A stretch of 64,000 nt of DNA, taken from positions 1 through 64,000 of the forward strand of contig CAJIZL010000003.1 of the NCBI GenBank assembly GCA_905182035.1, given 5' to 3'. The translations under genes were made by a program, and so were the position numbers. The DNA comes from Oceanospirillaceae bacterium ASP10-02a. GTDB taxonomy: Bacteria > Pseudomonadota > Gammaproteobacteria > Pseudomonadales > Balneatricaceae. The notes below the pieces were generated by a model. That model was not told where the DNA came from. It saw only the letters and a program-made list of their open reading frames with translations, and ran no database searches. Below, piece by piece: positions 9,407 to 17,956 of the stretch (position 1 is the first letter of the stretch; each line of letters opens with the position of its first letter).

Positions 9407-9437
9407 AATGAAGGCACACATGCTGTGTGCCTTCATT
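9407..9437 (-). terminator. Strong hairpin between proX and proW
   Basis: A perfect 14-bp inverted repeat (9407-9420 / 9424-9437) with a 3-nt loop. Read on the minus strand the stem itself ends in ATT and continues TTGC, so the T-run is short. It probably acts as a partial terminator or 3' stabiliser that raises the amount of binding protein relative to the permease. Confidence 0.65.
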
Positions 9438-9459
9438 GGTTTACTGCATGTCGGATAGC

Positions 9460-10434
9460 CTACTGTAGGAGTGCCGAAAGCTTTCCGCGTGCTGCATCAT
9501 TTACCCAGCCGCCCCAAACATCTTGTTGCGTTGATAGGAAGTAAGCAGCCGCTTCTTGTCCCGTGGCATTATTAGCATCTTGCCAAGCGAGAAGGCCATT
9601 CATCATCTTGTTGCTGAAAGACAGGTGGCGCATCAGGTCAGTTTCTGCTGGATGCGACAACTCAAAGGCCCCTGTGACCACAGTCGTTACAACACTACTT
9701 GGCCATGATCCAAGCTTAGGCGTATCGCATTCCAGATCAGCATTACAGGGATGTGCAACAGGATCATGAGGACCCAAATCCACTTGTGTCATGGGGTATT
9801 TTCCCAGAACCGTGCTGGGTGACCAATAGTAGCCAAACCATGGCTCCTGCGCAGTATAGGCCGAACCGATCGACGCAGCGAGGGTCTCGCCTGATCCATG
9901 GACAAAATCTTGAATACCTGCAGCCTCAAAGCCACCGGCCTTGGCCATTTGTGAAGCCACAACCTGACACGTCCAGCCAACAGGGCAGTTATGCATTCTG
10001 TTTCCAACCAAATCTGGGTTGGCTAACAAACCTTCGATGGTCAACAGCTCAGGATGAGCCTCTGCCAAATAGTCTGGGATCCACAGACCCTCAACACCGC
10101 CGTCTGAAAGAACTGGTGTCAATTCCTTGATCTTACCAGCTTCGAGAAGTGGCACGTAGGCTGGCGCAGAGTTTGTCCAGATTTCGGTCAGTATGTCTGG
10201 CTTACCAGTTTCCGTAACTGAAACCAGTGCCGGTGTAGATGCAGATGGTATGATTGTCACATCGCAGCCATATCCTTGTTCAAGCAAAAAGGTAGCGACC
10301 TGAGTCACAATGATTGCTGAGCCCCAATCCATTTCGGTAATAGATATTTCACCACACTCTTGGGCCTGTGCCGTTCCAGCAACCAAACTGGTTGCCAAGG
10401 CACATGAAAGTGCCAATTTTTTATTATTTTGCAT
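9460..10434 (-). CDS. proX: Glycine betaine-type ABC transporter substrate-binding protein
   Basis: 324 residues with a signal peptide cleaved after about A24 (TAQA). The OpuAC/ProX fold is shown by the ITEMDWGSA start of the mature domain, EIWTNSAPAYVPLL in the first lobe and EPWFGYYWSPSTVLG in the second lobe. The aromatic residues in the last motif are of the type that cage a quaternary ammonium or sulfonium group. It is the first gene of the operon. Glycine betaine, choline or DMSP are all possible ligands; sequence alone does not decide. A 499-base upstream region should hold the promoter. Confidence 0.9.
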   Translation of the reverse strand: MQNNKKLALSCALATSLVAGTAQAQECGEISITEMDWGSAIIVTQVATFLLEQGYGCDVTIIPSASTPALVSVTETGKPDILTEIWTNSAPAYVPLLEAGKIKELTPVLSDGGVEGLWIPDYLAEAHPELLTIEGLLANPDLVGNRMHNCPVGWTCQVVASQMAKAGGFEAAGIQDFVHGSGETLAASIGSAYTAQEPWFGYYWSPSTVLGKYPMTQVDLGPHDPVAHPCNADLECDTPKLGSWPSSVVTTVVTGAFELSHPAETDLMRHLSFSNKMMNGLLAWQDANNATGQEAAAYFLSTQQDVWGGWVNDAARGKLSALLQ

Positions 10435-10933
10435 AACATTCTCACTTTTTAGTTAGTCTACGAATACCCTACTTTAAGTTACAACTCTTCAACAGTGTTA
10501 GTGAATCAGCGTTGACTACAAACACTAAACCCTTTCACCAATGATTTTTTTCACATTACCTTCAAAGCCTGAAGACTTTTTTAGACGGTACTATCAGTAA
10601 CAAACTAAAAATAGCATAGCTTCAAGCCGATAATCAAATCCCATGACTATTACTTATTTTAAAAAATTACACTTCTATTCATAAAGGACATTTAATTTCA
10701 TTTCAACGCTGAGGTAAAGTCAAAAAACAGTGGCCTATACGTAACGATAGCATCACACATAATTGAGTCTCTCGCAATTGGGTAGGCTCCGAGTATTGCA
10801 AAGCACTAACACAAGGACACTAAAACTCCCAAGATACAGGAAGTGTCTAGCAGTTGCTTATAGAGTGGCTGCACCGATTGTTAGTGATTACCGATTTAGA
10901 GTGGTAGGATTCTTACAGACGAACCGAGGATAA
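10435..10933. other. Intergenic region upstream of proX and of a small exported protein
   Basis: 499 bases between divergent genes, AT-rich in the half next to proX. It must carry the promoters for both directions. I found no convincing -35/-10 pair, riboswitch or RNA gene. An imperfect repeat of TTAGTG / CACTAA lies near 10495-10535 and could be an operator, but it is too short to claim. Confidence 0.4.
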
Positions 10934-11218
10934 ATGATGAAATGTAAAATTATTCTGGCGATGGCAGCTTTTATTGCCAGCAACGCTTTAGCCCTTGAAA
11001 TCACTAACTACAGCACTCAAGCGGGGGGAACTCTTCACAATGTAACTGTAGCATTTGACGATTTGGACAACAGTGCTGAGGTTCGCTGCGTCATTAAAAA
11101 ATTAGGCAAACCTGTTGGAATGAAGGATAAAGTTCTTAATGGGGTTGGAACAATGGTGATCAGGATTGATGGGGGAATAGATTCAGACACCTCGGTAGAA
11201 TGCCTGACACTTCCATAG
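10934..11218 (+). CDS. Small exported protein of unknown function
   Basis: 94 residues. A clear signal peptide (basic start MMKCK, hydrophobic core, cleavage about residue 20-21 after ALA) precedes a mature part of about 73 residues with beta-rich character and two cysteines (near 58 and 90) that could form a disulfide. An AGGA site lies about 6 bases upstream of the start. I do not recognise a family. It stands alone between two intergenic regions. Confidence 0.6.
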   Translation: MMKCKIILAMAAFIASNALALEITNYSTQAGGTLHNVTVAFDDLDNSAEVRCVIKKLGKPVGMKDKVLNGVGTMVIRIDGGIDSDTSVECLTLP

Positions 11219-11332
11219 TTTTATTATCTATATTCTGTATCGAAAGTCACTGTCGAGAAGGGGTTATGAAAATGCATTTTGTTCCTCATCAATGCAGTGG
11301 TGGCTCCTGCCGAAGGTCAAGTCTATTGGCGG

Positions 11333-11830
11333 CTACAATGGATTGAGAATTATCCTTGGCTTCCTTCTCTGCAACTCTTGTTTAACTTTTTTTTGTTCCT
11401 CATCGATTGCATGCAGCACTTGAACTAAAGGTTGAAAATTATATAGGTTGGTCAAATTCCCATTATTATCTGGACTTTTTCTACGATGAACCCGGATGAA
11501 TCCGGTCCAATCTTGGGGTAAGAGCCGCTCCAAGCCATTAGGCTTCCCATCCCGGTGTGATAGTGAGCGGATATTATTTTGAATTGTCTTCTCTGTTTTT
11601 CCCAACATTTTTGAAATTGTCTTTATAGATGGGTAGGCAGCGTGTGCGCCGTCCACCCAAAATTTCATCAGGGCTAAAAGCACATTCAATTCGGAAGAGG
11701 TAATTTGCAAACGTCCTTGATGTTCAAGCAACAAGTTAGGCACGGCTACCCAGCCACAGTCAATAACACCCTTATCCCATTTACGCTCTAACTGTGGCAA
11801 CTCAAAGTTGTTCGTTGCTATTTTCTCCAT
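11333..11830 (-). CDS. Winged-helix protein resembling plasmid/phage replication initiators
   Basis: 165 residues. Residues about 43-92 form a helix-turn-helix: the recognition segment SIKTISKMLGKTEKTIQNNI lies at 68-87, as in HTH_36-type Rep and phage regulatory proteins. It is followed by a basic wing and a charged C-terminal helix (143-160, rich in K, E, Q, R). A GAGGG ribosome site sits just before the ATG. No partner replication genes or origin are nearby, so it may be a remnant of a mobile element or a stand-alone regulator. A GGTATA-N6-TATACC repeat upstream may be its operator. Confidence 0.6.
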   Translation of the reverse strand: MEKIATNNFELPQLERKWDKGVIDCGWVAVPNLLLEHQGRLQITSSELNVLLALMKFWVDGAHAAYPSIKTISKMLGKTEKTIQNNIRSLSHRDGKPNGLERLLPQDWTGFIRVHRRKSPDNNGNLTNLYNFQPLVQVLHAIDEEQKKVKQELQRRKPRIILNPL

Positions 11831-12210
11831 CTAGCCCTCACGTAAAAAATGACGCCCTAAATCAGTAGGTTGGTATTTCACATCGTATAACTCATAGGTA
11901 CCAATAGGGTATAGATAGTTATACCATATATAGCGAAATTATTTATACCCCAGTGGTCAATATTTTGGTAATATATAGCAACTAATATGCTGCCATACTG
12001 AGCCGTAAAACACATCTGAGGAATATGTATGCGAGATGGGAAACTAAAAAAATGAAAAAACTAGGAAACACGTACATCATTGAATGATTGGATGAAATGA
12101 TTATAACGGCAGTTCAGCAGTTGCAACATTAAACTGCGAGAGAACTACACCATAAGATGTTACAACACACGCTAGGCTAAATATGTATCTTGGTCACACC
12201 TAGCAGTCAC
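11831..12210. other. AT-rich intergenic region
   Basis: 380 bases with no supportable gene. It contains the inverted repeat at 11908-11925 and several TATA-rich short repeats. It probably holds the promoter of the winged-helix gene on the minus strand. Nothing else is recognised. Confidence 0.4.
11908..11925. promoter_or_regulatory. Candidate operator upstream of the winged-helix gene
   Basis: A perfect inverted repeat GGTATA-N6-TATACC centred about 85 bases upstream of the winged-helix gene start. A further TATACCC copy follows near 11942-11948. This is the form expected for a dimeric DNA-binding protein. Function is inferred from form and position only. Confidence 0.4.
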
Positions 12211-12957
12211 TTAGATCCTTATCATCCAGTCCAGCAATGATCTATTCCAGAGTGCCTTAACCAGACGATGACAATTATTTTCATAGTTGATGAGCAGTGG
12301 ATGCAAAACTGAAGGCCAGTGATTTAAATTACGCACATACACGCCAGTTTGATTTTGAGGCTCAAGTTTTTTGAGAACTTCTGTTGCTGCCATGGAAACA
12401 ATATACTGGTTAGGAACGCAATCCATGCCTCGATAAGCCGTTGTCAAATAATCCAGATATTCCTGTGTTGGTTTGAGATTATTGGAGGGCGTAACTGCTC
12501 GGTAAAAGTAAAACTGCGAACCCTGGTATTGTTGGAAAATTTTATCATGAACCTTTAAAAATGGCGCTCCTTCAAAATAGTCCATCCTTTTTGCATCACT
12601 TTCTCTGATCAGATACATCTTGCCGTAGACTCGGTCACCCATTGTGGCGTCCGCTGAGGCGTAACCGTGGTCCTTATAAAAACCACGCTGACTGAAATTT
12701 AATGAGGCATTTTCTAGAACGTAGTCGAAGGTTTCATAAAATGAGATACGCCTTAGGTTTAATATTTCAGGACTTAGATTAGCGCCGAAAGCAAAATAAT
12801 AGATCCGCTTATCACTACAAGGTCTTATAAGCCTTAAAAAAATGGACCATTCAAACCCTAGTTTCCAGAAAATAATACGTAACAAAACTAACCGCCTTTC
12901 ATGTCTATTAATATTCCCATCTGGTTGCTCCATGTTTTTGGGAGTTGTTAGAACCAT
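12211..12957 (-). CDS. Gamma-glutamylcyclotransferase (AIG2/GGCT-fold) family protein
   Basis: 248 residues. The substrate loop YFAFGANL (54-61) and the segment MDYFEGAPF (125-133), with E129 as the likely catalytic acid/base, are hallmarks of the GGCT fold. Such enzymes release 5-oxoproline from gamma-glutamyl peptides or amines. The first 48 residues precede the fold and no good ribosome site is seen, so the true start is unsure. It lies in a sparse accessory stretch beside a GST gene, which may suggest glutathione-conjugate metabolism. Substrate unknown. Confidence 0.75.
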   Translation of the reverse strand: MVLTTPKNMEQPDGNINRHERRLVLLRIIFWKLGFEWSIFLRLIRPCSDKRIYYFAFGANLSPEILNLRRISFYETFDYVLENASLNFSQRGFYKDHGYASADATMGDRVYGKMYLIRESDAKRMDYFEGAPFLKVHDKIFQQYQGSQFYFYRAVTPSNNLKPTQEYLDYLTTAYRGMDCVPNQYIVSMAATEVLKKLEPQNQTGVYVRNLNHWPSVLHPLLINYENNCHRLVKALWNRSLLDWMIRI

Positions 12958-12982
12958 ATGACTGGATTACGGTCCGTTGGTG

Positions 12983-13663
12983 TTACGTTTGTTGCACTCC
13001 TGTGGGGTGAGCGATGCCGTCTATCATTAACTGTGGAGACTCGCCAACGCCGATTAACTCTGGCCGACCCTTCAAGTAGTTCTCCATTTTGGGTAGTTCT
13101 GTCATAGCTGCAGTAAAGGCTTCTAATCGCGGGAATTCTTTGATTAGCATTGGATCAAGTTGTTTCGATAAGTCCAAATGGTGAAAGGCAGCAAATTCCG
13201 CGGCCCTGGGCGTATTGTCTGTAAAGAACTTTGAGCTATTTTCCAGCAGGCAGTTCTGTAACTGTTGGAAGCGAGCAGACAAGGCTGGACGCATTGCATC
13301 TCTCTTTGCAACAAAATCATCTCCAACTGCAAAGTTTATCGTTGGGTTTAGTGGAGAAAATAGTTCTTGAGAACTTTGCAAAATAGCATCAGCTTTGGCA
13401 GCTTCTATTGGATTTTCAATATGGATACCTGCCTTTTTTTCAAGAAAATTTAAGATCGCAATACTTTGGCAGATTTGGTGCCTGCCATCCACTTCTAACA
13501 TTGGCAGCTGATTGAAAACTAATTGTGATTTAGCATTGGCCCAAGTATCTCCAAAATACTCCCAAGCCATCACATAGTCATACTCAATTCCATTGCATCT
13601 CATCAGCATTTGAGGAGCTTCTGCTAGAGCGCGCATCTTAAAGTAAACGAGTTTCAAAGACAT
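12983..13663 (-). CDS. Glutathione S-transferase family protein
   Basis: About 226 residues from the chosen start. The N-terminal thioredoxin-like domain has a Tyr at residue 7 (LVYFKMRALAE), a cis-Pro motif QLPMLEVDG and the glutathione-binding QSIAILNFLE, resembling sigma-class GSTs. An all-helical C-terminal domain follows. I chose the ATG at 13663 because it has a GAGG site 8-9 bases upstream and begins the conserved strand; an upstream ATG at 13684 has no such site. It lies 26 bases upstream of the GGCT-like gene, which is read in the same direction, so the two may be one transcript. Confidence 0.8.
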   Translation of the reverse strand: MSLKLVYFKMRALAEAPQMLMRCNGIEYDYVMAWEYFGDTWANAKSQLVFNQLPMLEVDGRHQICQSIAILNFLEKKAGIHIENPIEAAKADAILQSSQELFSPLNPTINFAVGDDFVAKRDAMRPALSARFQQLQNCLLENSSKFFTDNTPRAAEFAAFHHLDLSKQLDPMLIKEFPRLEAFTAAMTELPKMENYLKGRPELIGVGESPQLMIDGIAHPTGVQQT

Positions 13664-14144
13664 TTTTACATCCTCATAGTCCATAAAAGATTAACTGAAA
13701 AATATATCCTATGCAATTATCTACCATACCCCCTACTAAGCTCGGTATACATATTAAAAGCAAAAGGCTAGACATGGATTTACACAATCAGAAGTAGCTA
13801 TAGGACCTCCAAAACAGCACCTCGAGATTACTAGTTGGTGCTGTTAATTGTGCTCATGGGTTTAAGATTGTACAAGTTATAAGTTGAAATCAGTGAAATA
13901 AAATTGCCTTTAGTTTTACTAATGTTTGTAGAGCTCGTTATTCAGTTAGCAACCAGTTGACAAAGTGTCGCTTTGCTGGCAGCGTATCCTTTGCGTTGAT
14001 CTCTACTAGGTAATAGCCCCACTCAGAAGTGAGGCTGAATGAGCGCAAAGCTGTAAACTAGATCTTACCAAGTTTGATATTAGCTTGCGCTTTCCACGCC
14101 CTGTACCCTTTAAACCCAAAAACAATACTTGAGCATTAATGTAA
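13664..14144. other. Intergenic region between divergent GST and TauD-like genes
   Basis: 481 bases, AT-rich, without a supportable gene or RNA. It must hold promoters for both flanking genes. No clear operator repeat was found. Confidence 0.4.
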
Positions 14145-14966
14145 ATGAAAATTGAACAAGTGACCCCCGCTATAGGTGCCGAAATTTCTGATATTTGCCT
14201 CAATAACCTAACTCCAAAAGATTGTGATGAAATCTATGAAGCGCTCATAGTGCACAAGGTTATTTTTTTCCGTGATCAAAACCTCACACCAGATGGACAC
14301 TTAACCTTTGCCAAAAGCTTTGGTGAGCCAGAGCCACCTCACCCAATCTACCCAAGTATTGAGGGTTATGAAAACATTGTGTTGCTAAAAAGTGGTGCTG
14401 GTAGCAAACCAGACACTAATGATTGGCACAAGGACCTGACCTTTAAGCCAAACCCGCCGTTCACAAGTATTTTACATGCGATTGAAGTGCCTGATGTGGG
14501 AGGCGATACCATGTGGTCTAACACCAACGCCGCATACGCTGCGTTGCCTTCAATGTGGCAAGATTACTTAGCAGGCATGGAGGCTATCCATGACATCGGC
14601 ACCTTTAGGAATGACCTGTATCTTAATGGGGGTATTGAAGCTGTAAACGATGGCCTTAAAAGCACTGGTTCTGCAGTGCATAAGATTGTTGATACCCACC
14701 CCGTGACTGGGCTCAAATACCTTAATATTAATCAGTCGTTTACGCGTCATATTATAGGTGAAGTTCAAGGCGAGAGTGACCGAATACTGCAATACCTCTA
14801 CCAACATATGGCCAAGCCAGAGTTTCAGGTACGTTTGCGTTGGCGTAAGAATACTGTTGCCATGTGGGATAACCGCATTACCCATCACTATGCAATTTGT
14901 GACTACTTACCTAAAGTAAGGCACATGCAGCGGGTAACAGTTTTACACGATAAGCGCGAGCATTAA
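14145..14966 (+). CDS. TauD/TfdA-family Fe(II)/2-oxoglutarate dioxygenase
   Basis: 273 residues. The iron triad is H95-x-D97 (DWHKDLTF) with H247 or H248 (DNRITHHYA), and R263 is placed to bind 2-oxoglutarate. The N-terminal part (MKIEQVTPAIGAEISD) is typical for TauD. Such enzymes hydroxylate taurine, sulfonates, aryloxyacids or related small acids with loss of CO2. No sulfonate transporter is adjacent, so the substrate is open. The ribosome site is weak. It converges on blh. Confidence 0.88.
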   Translation: MKIEQVTPAIGAEISDICLNNLTPKDCDEIYEALIVHKVIFFRDQNLTPDGHLTFAKSFGEPEPPHPIYPSIEGYENIVLLKSGAGSKPDTNDWHKDLTFKPNPPFTSILHAIEVPDVGGDTMWSNTNAAYAALPSMWQDYLAGMEAIHDIGTFRNDLYLNGGIEAVNDGLKSTGSAVHKIVDTHPVTGLKYLNINQSFTRHIIGEVQGESDRILQYLYQHMAKPEFQVRLRWRKNTVAMWDNRITHHYAICDYLPKVRHMQRVTVLHDKREH

Positions 14967-14976
14967 GTCTTTCGGC

Positions 14977-15004
14977 TTGAGGTGTCTAGGCCCAATCACC
15001 TCAA
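14977..15004. terminator. Possible shared hairpin between TauD-like gene and blh
   Basis: An 8-bp perfect inverted repeat (TTGAGGTG / CACCTCAA) with a 12-nt loop between two convergent genes. T-runs are poor on both strands, so terminator function is uncertain. Confidence 0.35.
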
Positions 15005-15104
15005 CTGTTTGGATGGCTTGGCACCGGTGCGCCATAAACTGCGGAATTGGTAACCCATCTTACAGTGGCCAGTTAACAAATCCTTTATGGAGGGTTATAG
15101 CTAG

Positions 15105-15935
15105 TCATAGCCATAGACTCTGGCGTTTTAGTTTGTCCGCCAGGTCAACTAATAACATATGTGGTACGGTAAGTGCAGCGAGACCAATAAATGTTATTTT
15201 TATCAGTGCAGTGGTTAAAGACTCCTGAAAGACCATAAAAATTACTAATGTGGTAATCCAGGCTATCAGACTATAGGCGACTGCTTCAATAAGACTTCGC
15301 CGGCGTTCACTTCCTTTATCAAGGCTTCTCCATATGCGCAATGTATGGCTGCGGCTATGCCACAGACAAAAATACAGGGCAAAGCTGATGAGTGGCGACA
15401 GAAACCATACCAATATTAATACTATTATTAGATTAAGTAATGGTTTCCGCCATACTGGGATTAAAACTGCATAGACAAAGTATGCAGCGAAGCATACAAG
15501 CCATGGTAAAAAAAGCATGCCGATAGCATTGATAAGCATATCTGCCCCCACATCACCCACTAAAAGAGTAAAAAGCGGTTGCACGCTGTCGGGCTGGAGA
15601 TTAGGAATAGCAACAGGTACTAAACCGCCATGGGCGGTCAATGGCAGCCATCGATAGGACAGCTTTTTTGCAATGGTGGCTTGGGTATTAGCAATATCAC
15701 TACTGCCAAAATGCAGTGCTGAAATTGTTAGGAATACTGATAAACCCAGCAATGGCCAATGCGACCAAACCCAAACTACCAAAGCTGCCAGAAAAATATA
15801 ACTCAGATTAAACCCAAACCATGCAATTAAGCCCTTAGGCCAACCGATACGGCGTGCTACAGCGCCATCTAGGCCACCATGGGGTACACCAATAAGCAGC
15901 ACTGCGCTTATGGCGATTAGTTCCATATTAGTCAT
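15105..15935 (-). CDS. blh: Beta-carotene 15,15'-dioxygenase (Blh/Brp family)
   Basis: 276 residues, a membrane protein with about seven hydrophobic segments. Blh signatures with conserved histidines are visible: GVPHGGLDG (16-24), ALHFGSSD and a late LWHSRSH motif. These histidines bind the catalytic iron. The enzyme splits beta-carotene into two retinal molecules, the chromophore for the proteorhodopsin encoded at the head of this gene set. It is the last gene of the cluster and overlaps crtY by 8 bases. Confidence 0.93.
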   Translation of the reverse strand: MTNMELIAISAVLLIGVPHGGLDGAVARRIGWPKGLIAWFGFNLSYIFLAALVVWVWSHWPLLGLSVFLTISALHFGSSDIANTQATIAKKLSYRWLPLTAHGGLVPVAIPNLQPDSVQPLFTLLVGDVGADMLINAIGMLFLPWLVCFAAYFVYAVLIPVWRKPLLNLIIVLILVWFLSPLISFALYFCLWHSRSHTLRIWRSLDKGSERRRSLIEAVAYSLIAWITTLVIFMVFQESLTTALIKITFIGLAALTVPHMLLVDLADKLKRQSLWL

Positions 15936-17049
15936 GGCTAAAAATTTGACTCAGAGCTGACTTTATAAACGGCCATTTGGGCATAGCTTGCATTACTTTT
16001 GCCCATTCGAGAAAACCCGCGTCGCCAAGCATAAAAAGCGAAAATTGCTCAGCATTAAGGGCTTTAGCCGTCGCCATAAAAAAACTAACACCCTGATCTG
16101 GCTGTGCATTAAGAGCACGATTAAAGACCTTATCCATAAACATTAATAGCCTTGAAAATGGCTTCGGTACGTTGCGTTGACCTGCATTAATAGATTGTGC
16201 CAACTCCGCCATCTGCCTTTGAATAGTGCTAAAGGCATAACCAGAGGATAACCTTACGGCGCCACCATTGGCCCCAATGTTATTCACCTCAGGGTTATAT
16301 GGCTGCTCTGTTGCCATGGAAATGACGCCATACTCCTCTCTCAATTGAGATTTGACCTGAATGTTATGCTCAGCAAGCCACCCTGTTATGGCGTTACGAT
16401 ACCAACCTTTATCTTCTAGATGGGTCGAAATCATAGTTGATTCCACTAGCAAATGACGATCTGAATAGGGCAGCACATAGATAAAGTGTAGCCCCCGGGA
16501 TTGGTCGACGCGAAAGTCCATCAAAGTGGCGATATCAGCATTCTCCATAGGTTCTTTAAGGCTTATCTCCCACCCTAAAAAATGTTGGCGTAAACTATTC
16601 TCACCCATTGTGGGTGGGCGGCTATCATAAATAGTTTTAGCGCTATAGCGTTGACCATTAGCATTAAATTGACCACCATTACCCTTTGGCACTAGATTCT
16701 CAACTGGTGATCTAACTAGACTTGTGGATTTTTTTAAATTGGTTTCGCAGTGCTCTAGGTGTTTTTTTGCACTCAGGCAGGTGTAGCGATATTGATTGCT
16801 GTGGTGAATAATTTCGTCATTATGATCAATGATACGCCATCGATCCCAGCTACCTTGGATGGATTGGCTAAACTCTTTTAACTGCGGTGGATGTGCCCAA
16901 AAGGCCCAGCAACAATCTCGCTCAGCCGCAGTTTTTGGTTCAAACACTGTGGCCGATAAACCATTTAGTCTGGTCGCCAATGCCATACCTGAACTGCCGC
17001 CACCAATAATAGCGATATCTAGCTCTATAATTTTAGCTGGGATGGACAC
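15928..17049 (-). CDS. crtY: Lycopene beta-cyclase
   Basis: 373 residues. An N-terminal nucleotide-binding motif IIGGGSSGMALATRL (14-28) and the later GGAVRLSSGYAFSTIQRQ segment are typical of bacterial CrtY. It closes both ends of lycopene to beta-ionone rings, giving beta-carotene. The start codon is GTG at 17049 and overlaps the crtB 3' end by 17 bases; it overlaps blh by 8 bases. Such overlaps support strict co-translation of the carotenoid genes. Confidence 0.93.
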   Translation of the reverse strand: MSIPAKIIELDIAIIGGGSSGMALATRLNGLSATVFEPKTAAERDCCWAFWAHPPQLKEFSQSIQGSWDRWRIIDHNDEIIHHSNQYRYTCLSAKKHLEHCETNLKKSTSLVRSPVENLVPKGNGGQFNANGQRYSAKTIYDSRPPTMGENSLRQHFLGWEISLKEPMENADIATLMDFRVDQSRGLHFIYVLPYSDRHLLVESTMISTHLEDKGWYRNAITGWLAEHNIQVKSQLREEYGVISMATEQPYNPEVNNIGANGGAVRLSSGYAFSTIQRQMAELAQSINAGQRNVPKPFSRLLMFMDKVFNRALNAQPDQGVSFFMATAKALNAEQFSLFMLGDAGFLEWAKVMQAMPKWPFIKSALSQIFSHD

Positions 17050-17953
17050 CGGCCAATCCCTGTAGATGTTGGTGTAGCTTAGTTTGATGGGGGGGGACCT
17101 TTTTTGGTCTTAAATCCGCCGTGCTGCGGAGGCTAAGTAGCACTTTTTCAACACCTGTTACCATTACACGGCCCTTCCACCAAGCCACTTTACGGCGTTT
17201 AAGTACCCAACCAATTTGGCGATAAACGCGCAGTGCTATGGCGATGGCTAGCCTTGACCTAAAGGGTAGCAGGCGTATGCCAAGCTGTGCACTGGCATAA
17301 TACTGCTCTGACAGATCCAATAAACGGTCGATCGCTTGTGCCACTGGCTGTTGGCAATTAACACCTGCCTCTGCAATCTGTTCTGGGGTAAAATTAGCCC
17401 AACTAGCAGGTAGATAACGACGATTCATCTGTGCGTCTTCTAACACATCGCGGGAGATGTTGGTGAGCTGCATTGCAATCCCCAAGTCAATAGCGAAGCT
17501 GTCGGCGCGGGGTTCGTTGCAGTTCAGCACGCGGCACATCATCAGTCCAACGGTACCTGCAACAGCATGGCAATAGCGAAGCAATTCGGCTTCATCAATT
17601 ACGGCTGTGGGGTTTTGGTCCGTAAGCATGCCACCGAGTAGTTCAGCAGCTGCACTGAGTGGGATATTATGTGTGTTAGCTAATTCAATAAACGCTTCAA
17701 TTTCGGGTCCAGCAGCTACATTTTCACCAGCCAGACGTGCGCGAATATCTTCAAGTGATTCATGCCGGTCAGGAAGGTCACCATCTGCTAAATCATCAAC
17801 ATAGCGACAGAATAAGTAAAGTCGTGCAGCACGCTCGGCTAGGTCAGCACCAAGGAATTTGCTGGCCCAGTAAAATGATTTGCCATGGCGGGCGAGTATC
17901 TGCTGTGGCTGTGAATTATTAGAACGCAAATGGCTTGGTTTAGGAGTTGTCAT
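17033..17953 (-). CDS. crtB: Phytoene synthase
   Basis: 306 residues. Two aspartate-rich motifs for Mg-diphosphate binding are present: DDLAD (53-57, within FCRYVDDLAD) and DVLED (169-173, followed by AQMNRRYLP). The enzyme joins two GGPP molecules to 15-cis-phytoene. The ATG lies 3 bases after the crtI stop. The position between crtI and crtY fits the pathway. Confidence 0.95.
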   Translation of the reverse strand: MTTPKPSHLRSNNSQPQQILARHGKSFYWASKFLGADLAERAARLYLFCRYVDDLADGDLPDRHESLEDIRARLAGENVAAGPEIEAFIELANTHNIPLSAAAELLGGMLTDQNPTAVIDEAELLRYCHAVAGTVGLMMCRVLNCNEPRADSFAIDLGIAMQLTNISRDVLEDAQMNRRYLPASWANFTPEQIAEAGVNCQQPVAQAIDRLLDLSEQYYASAQLGIRLLPFRSRLAIAIALRVYRQIGWVLKRRKVAWWKGRVMVTGVEKVLLSLRSTADLRPKKVPPHQTKLHQHLQGLAGVHPS

Positions 17954-17956
17954 AAT

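Noticed and set aside
14977..15228. An 83-codon frame on the plus strand between the TauD-like gene and blh
   Set aside because: It overlaps the end of blh on the other strand, has no recognisable features and no ribosome site.
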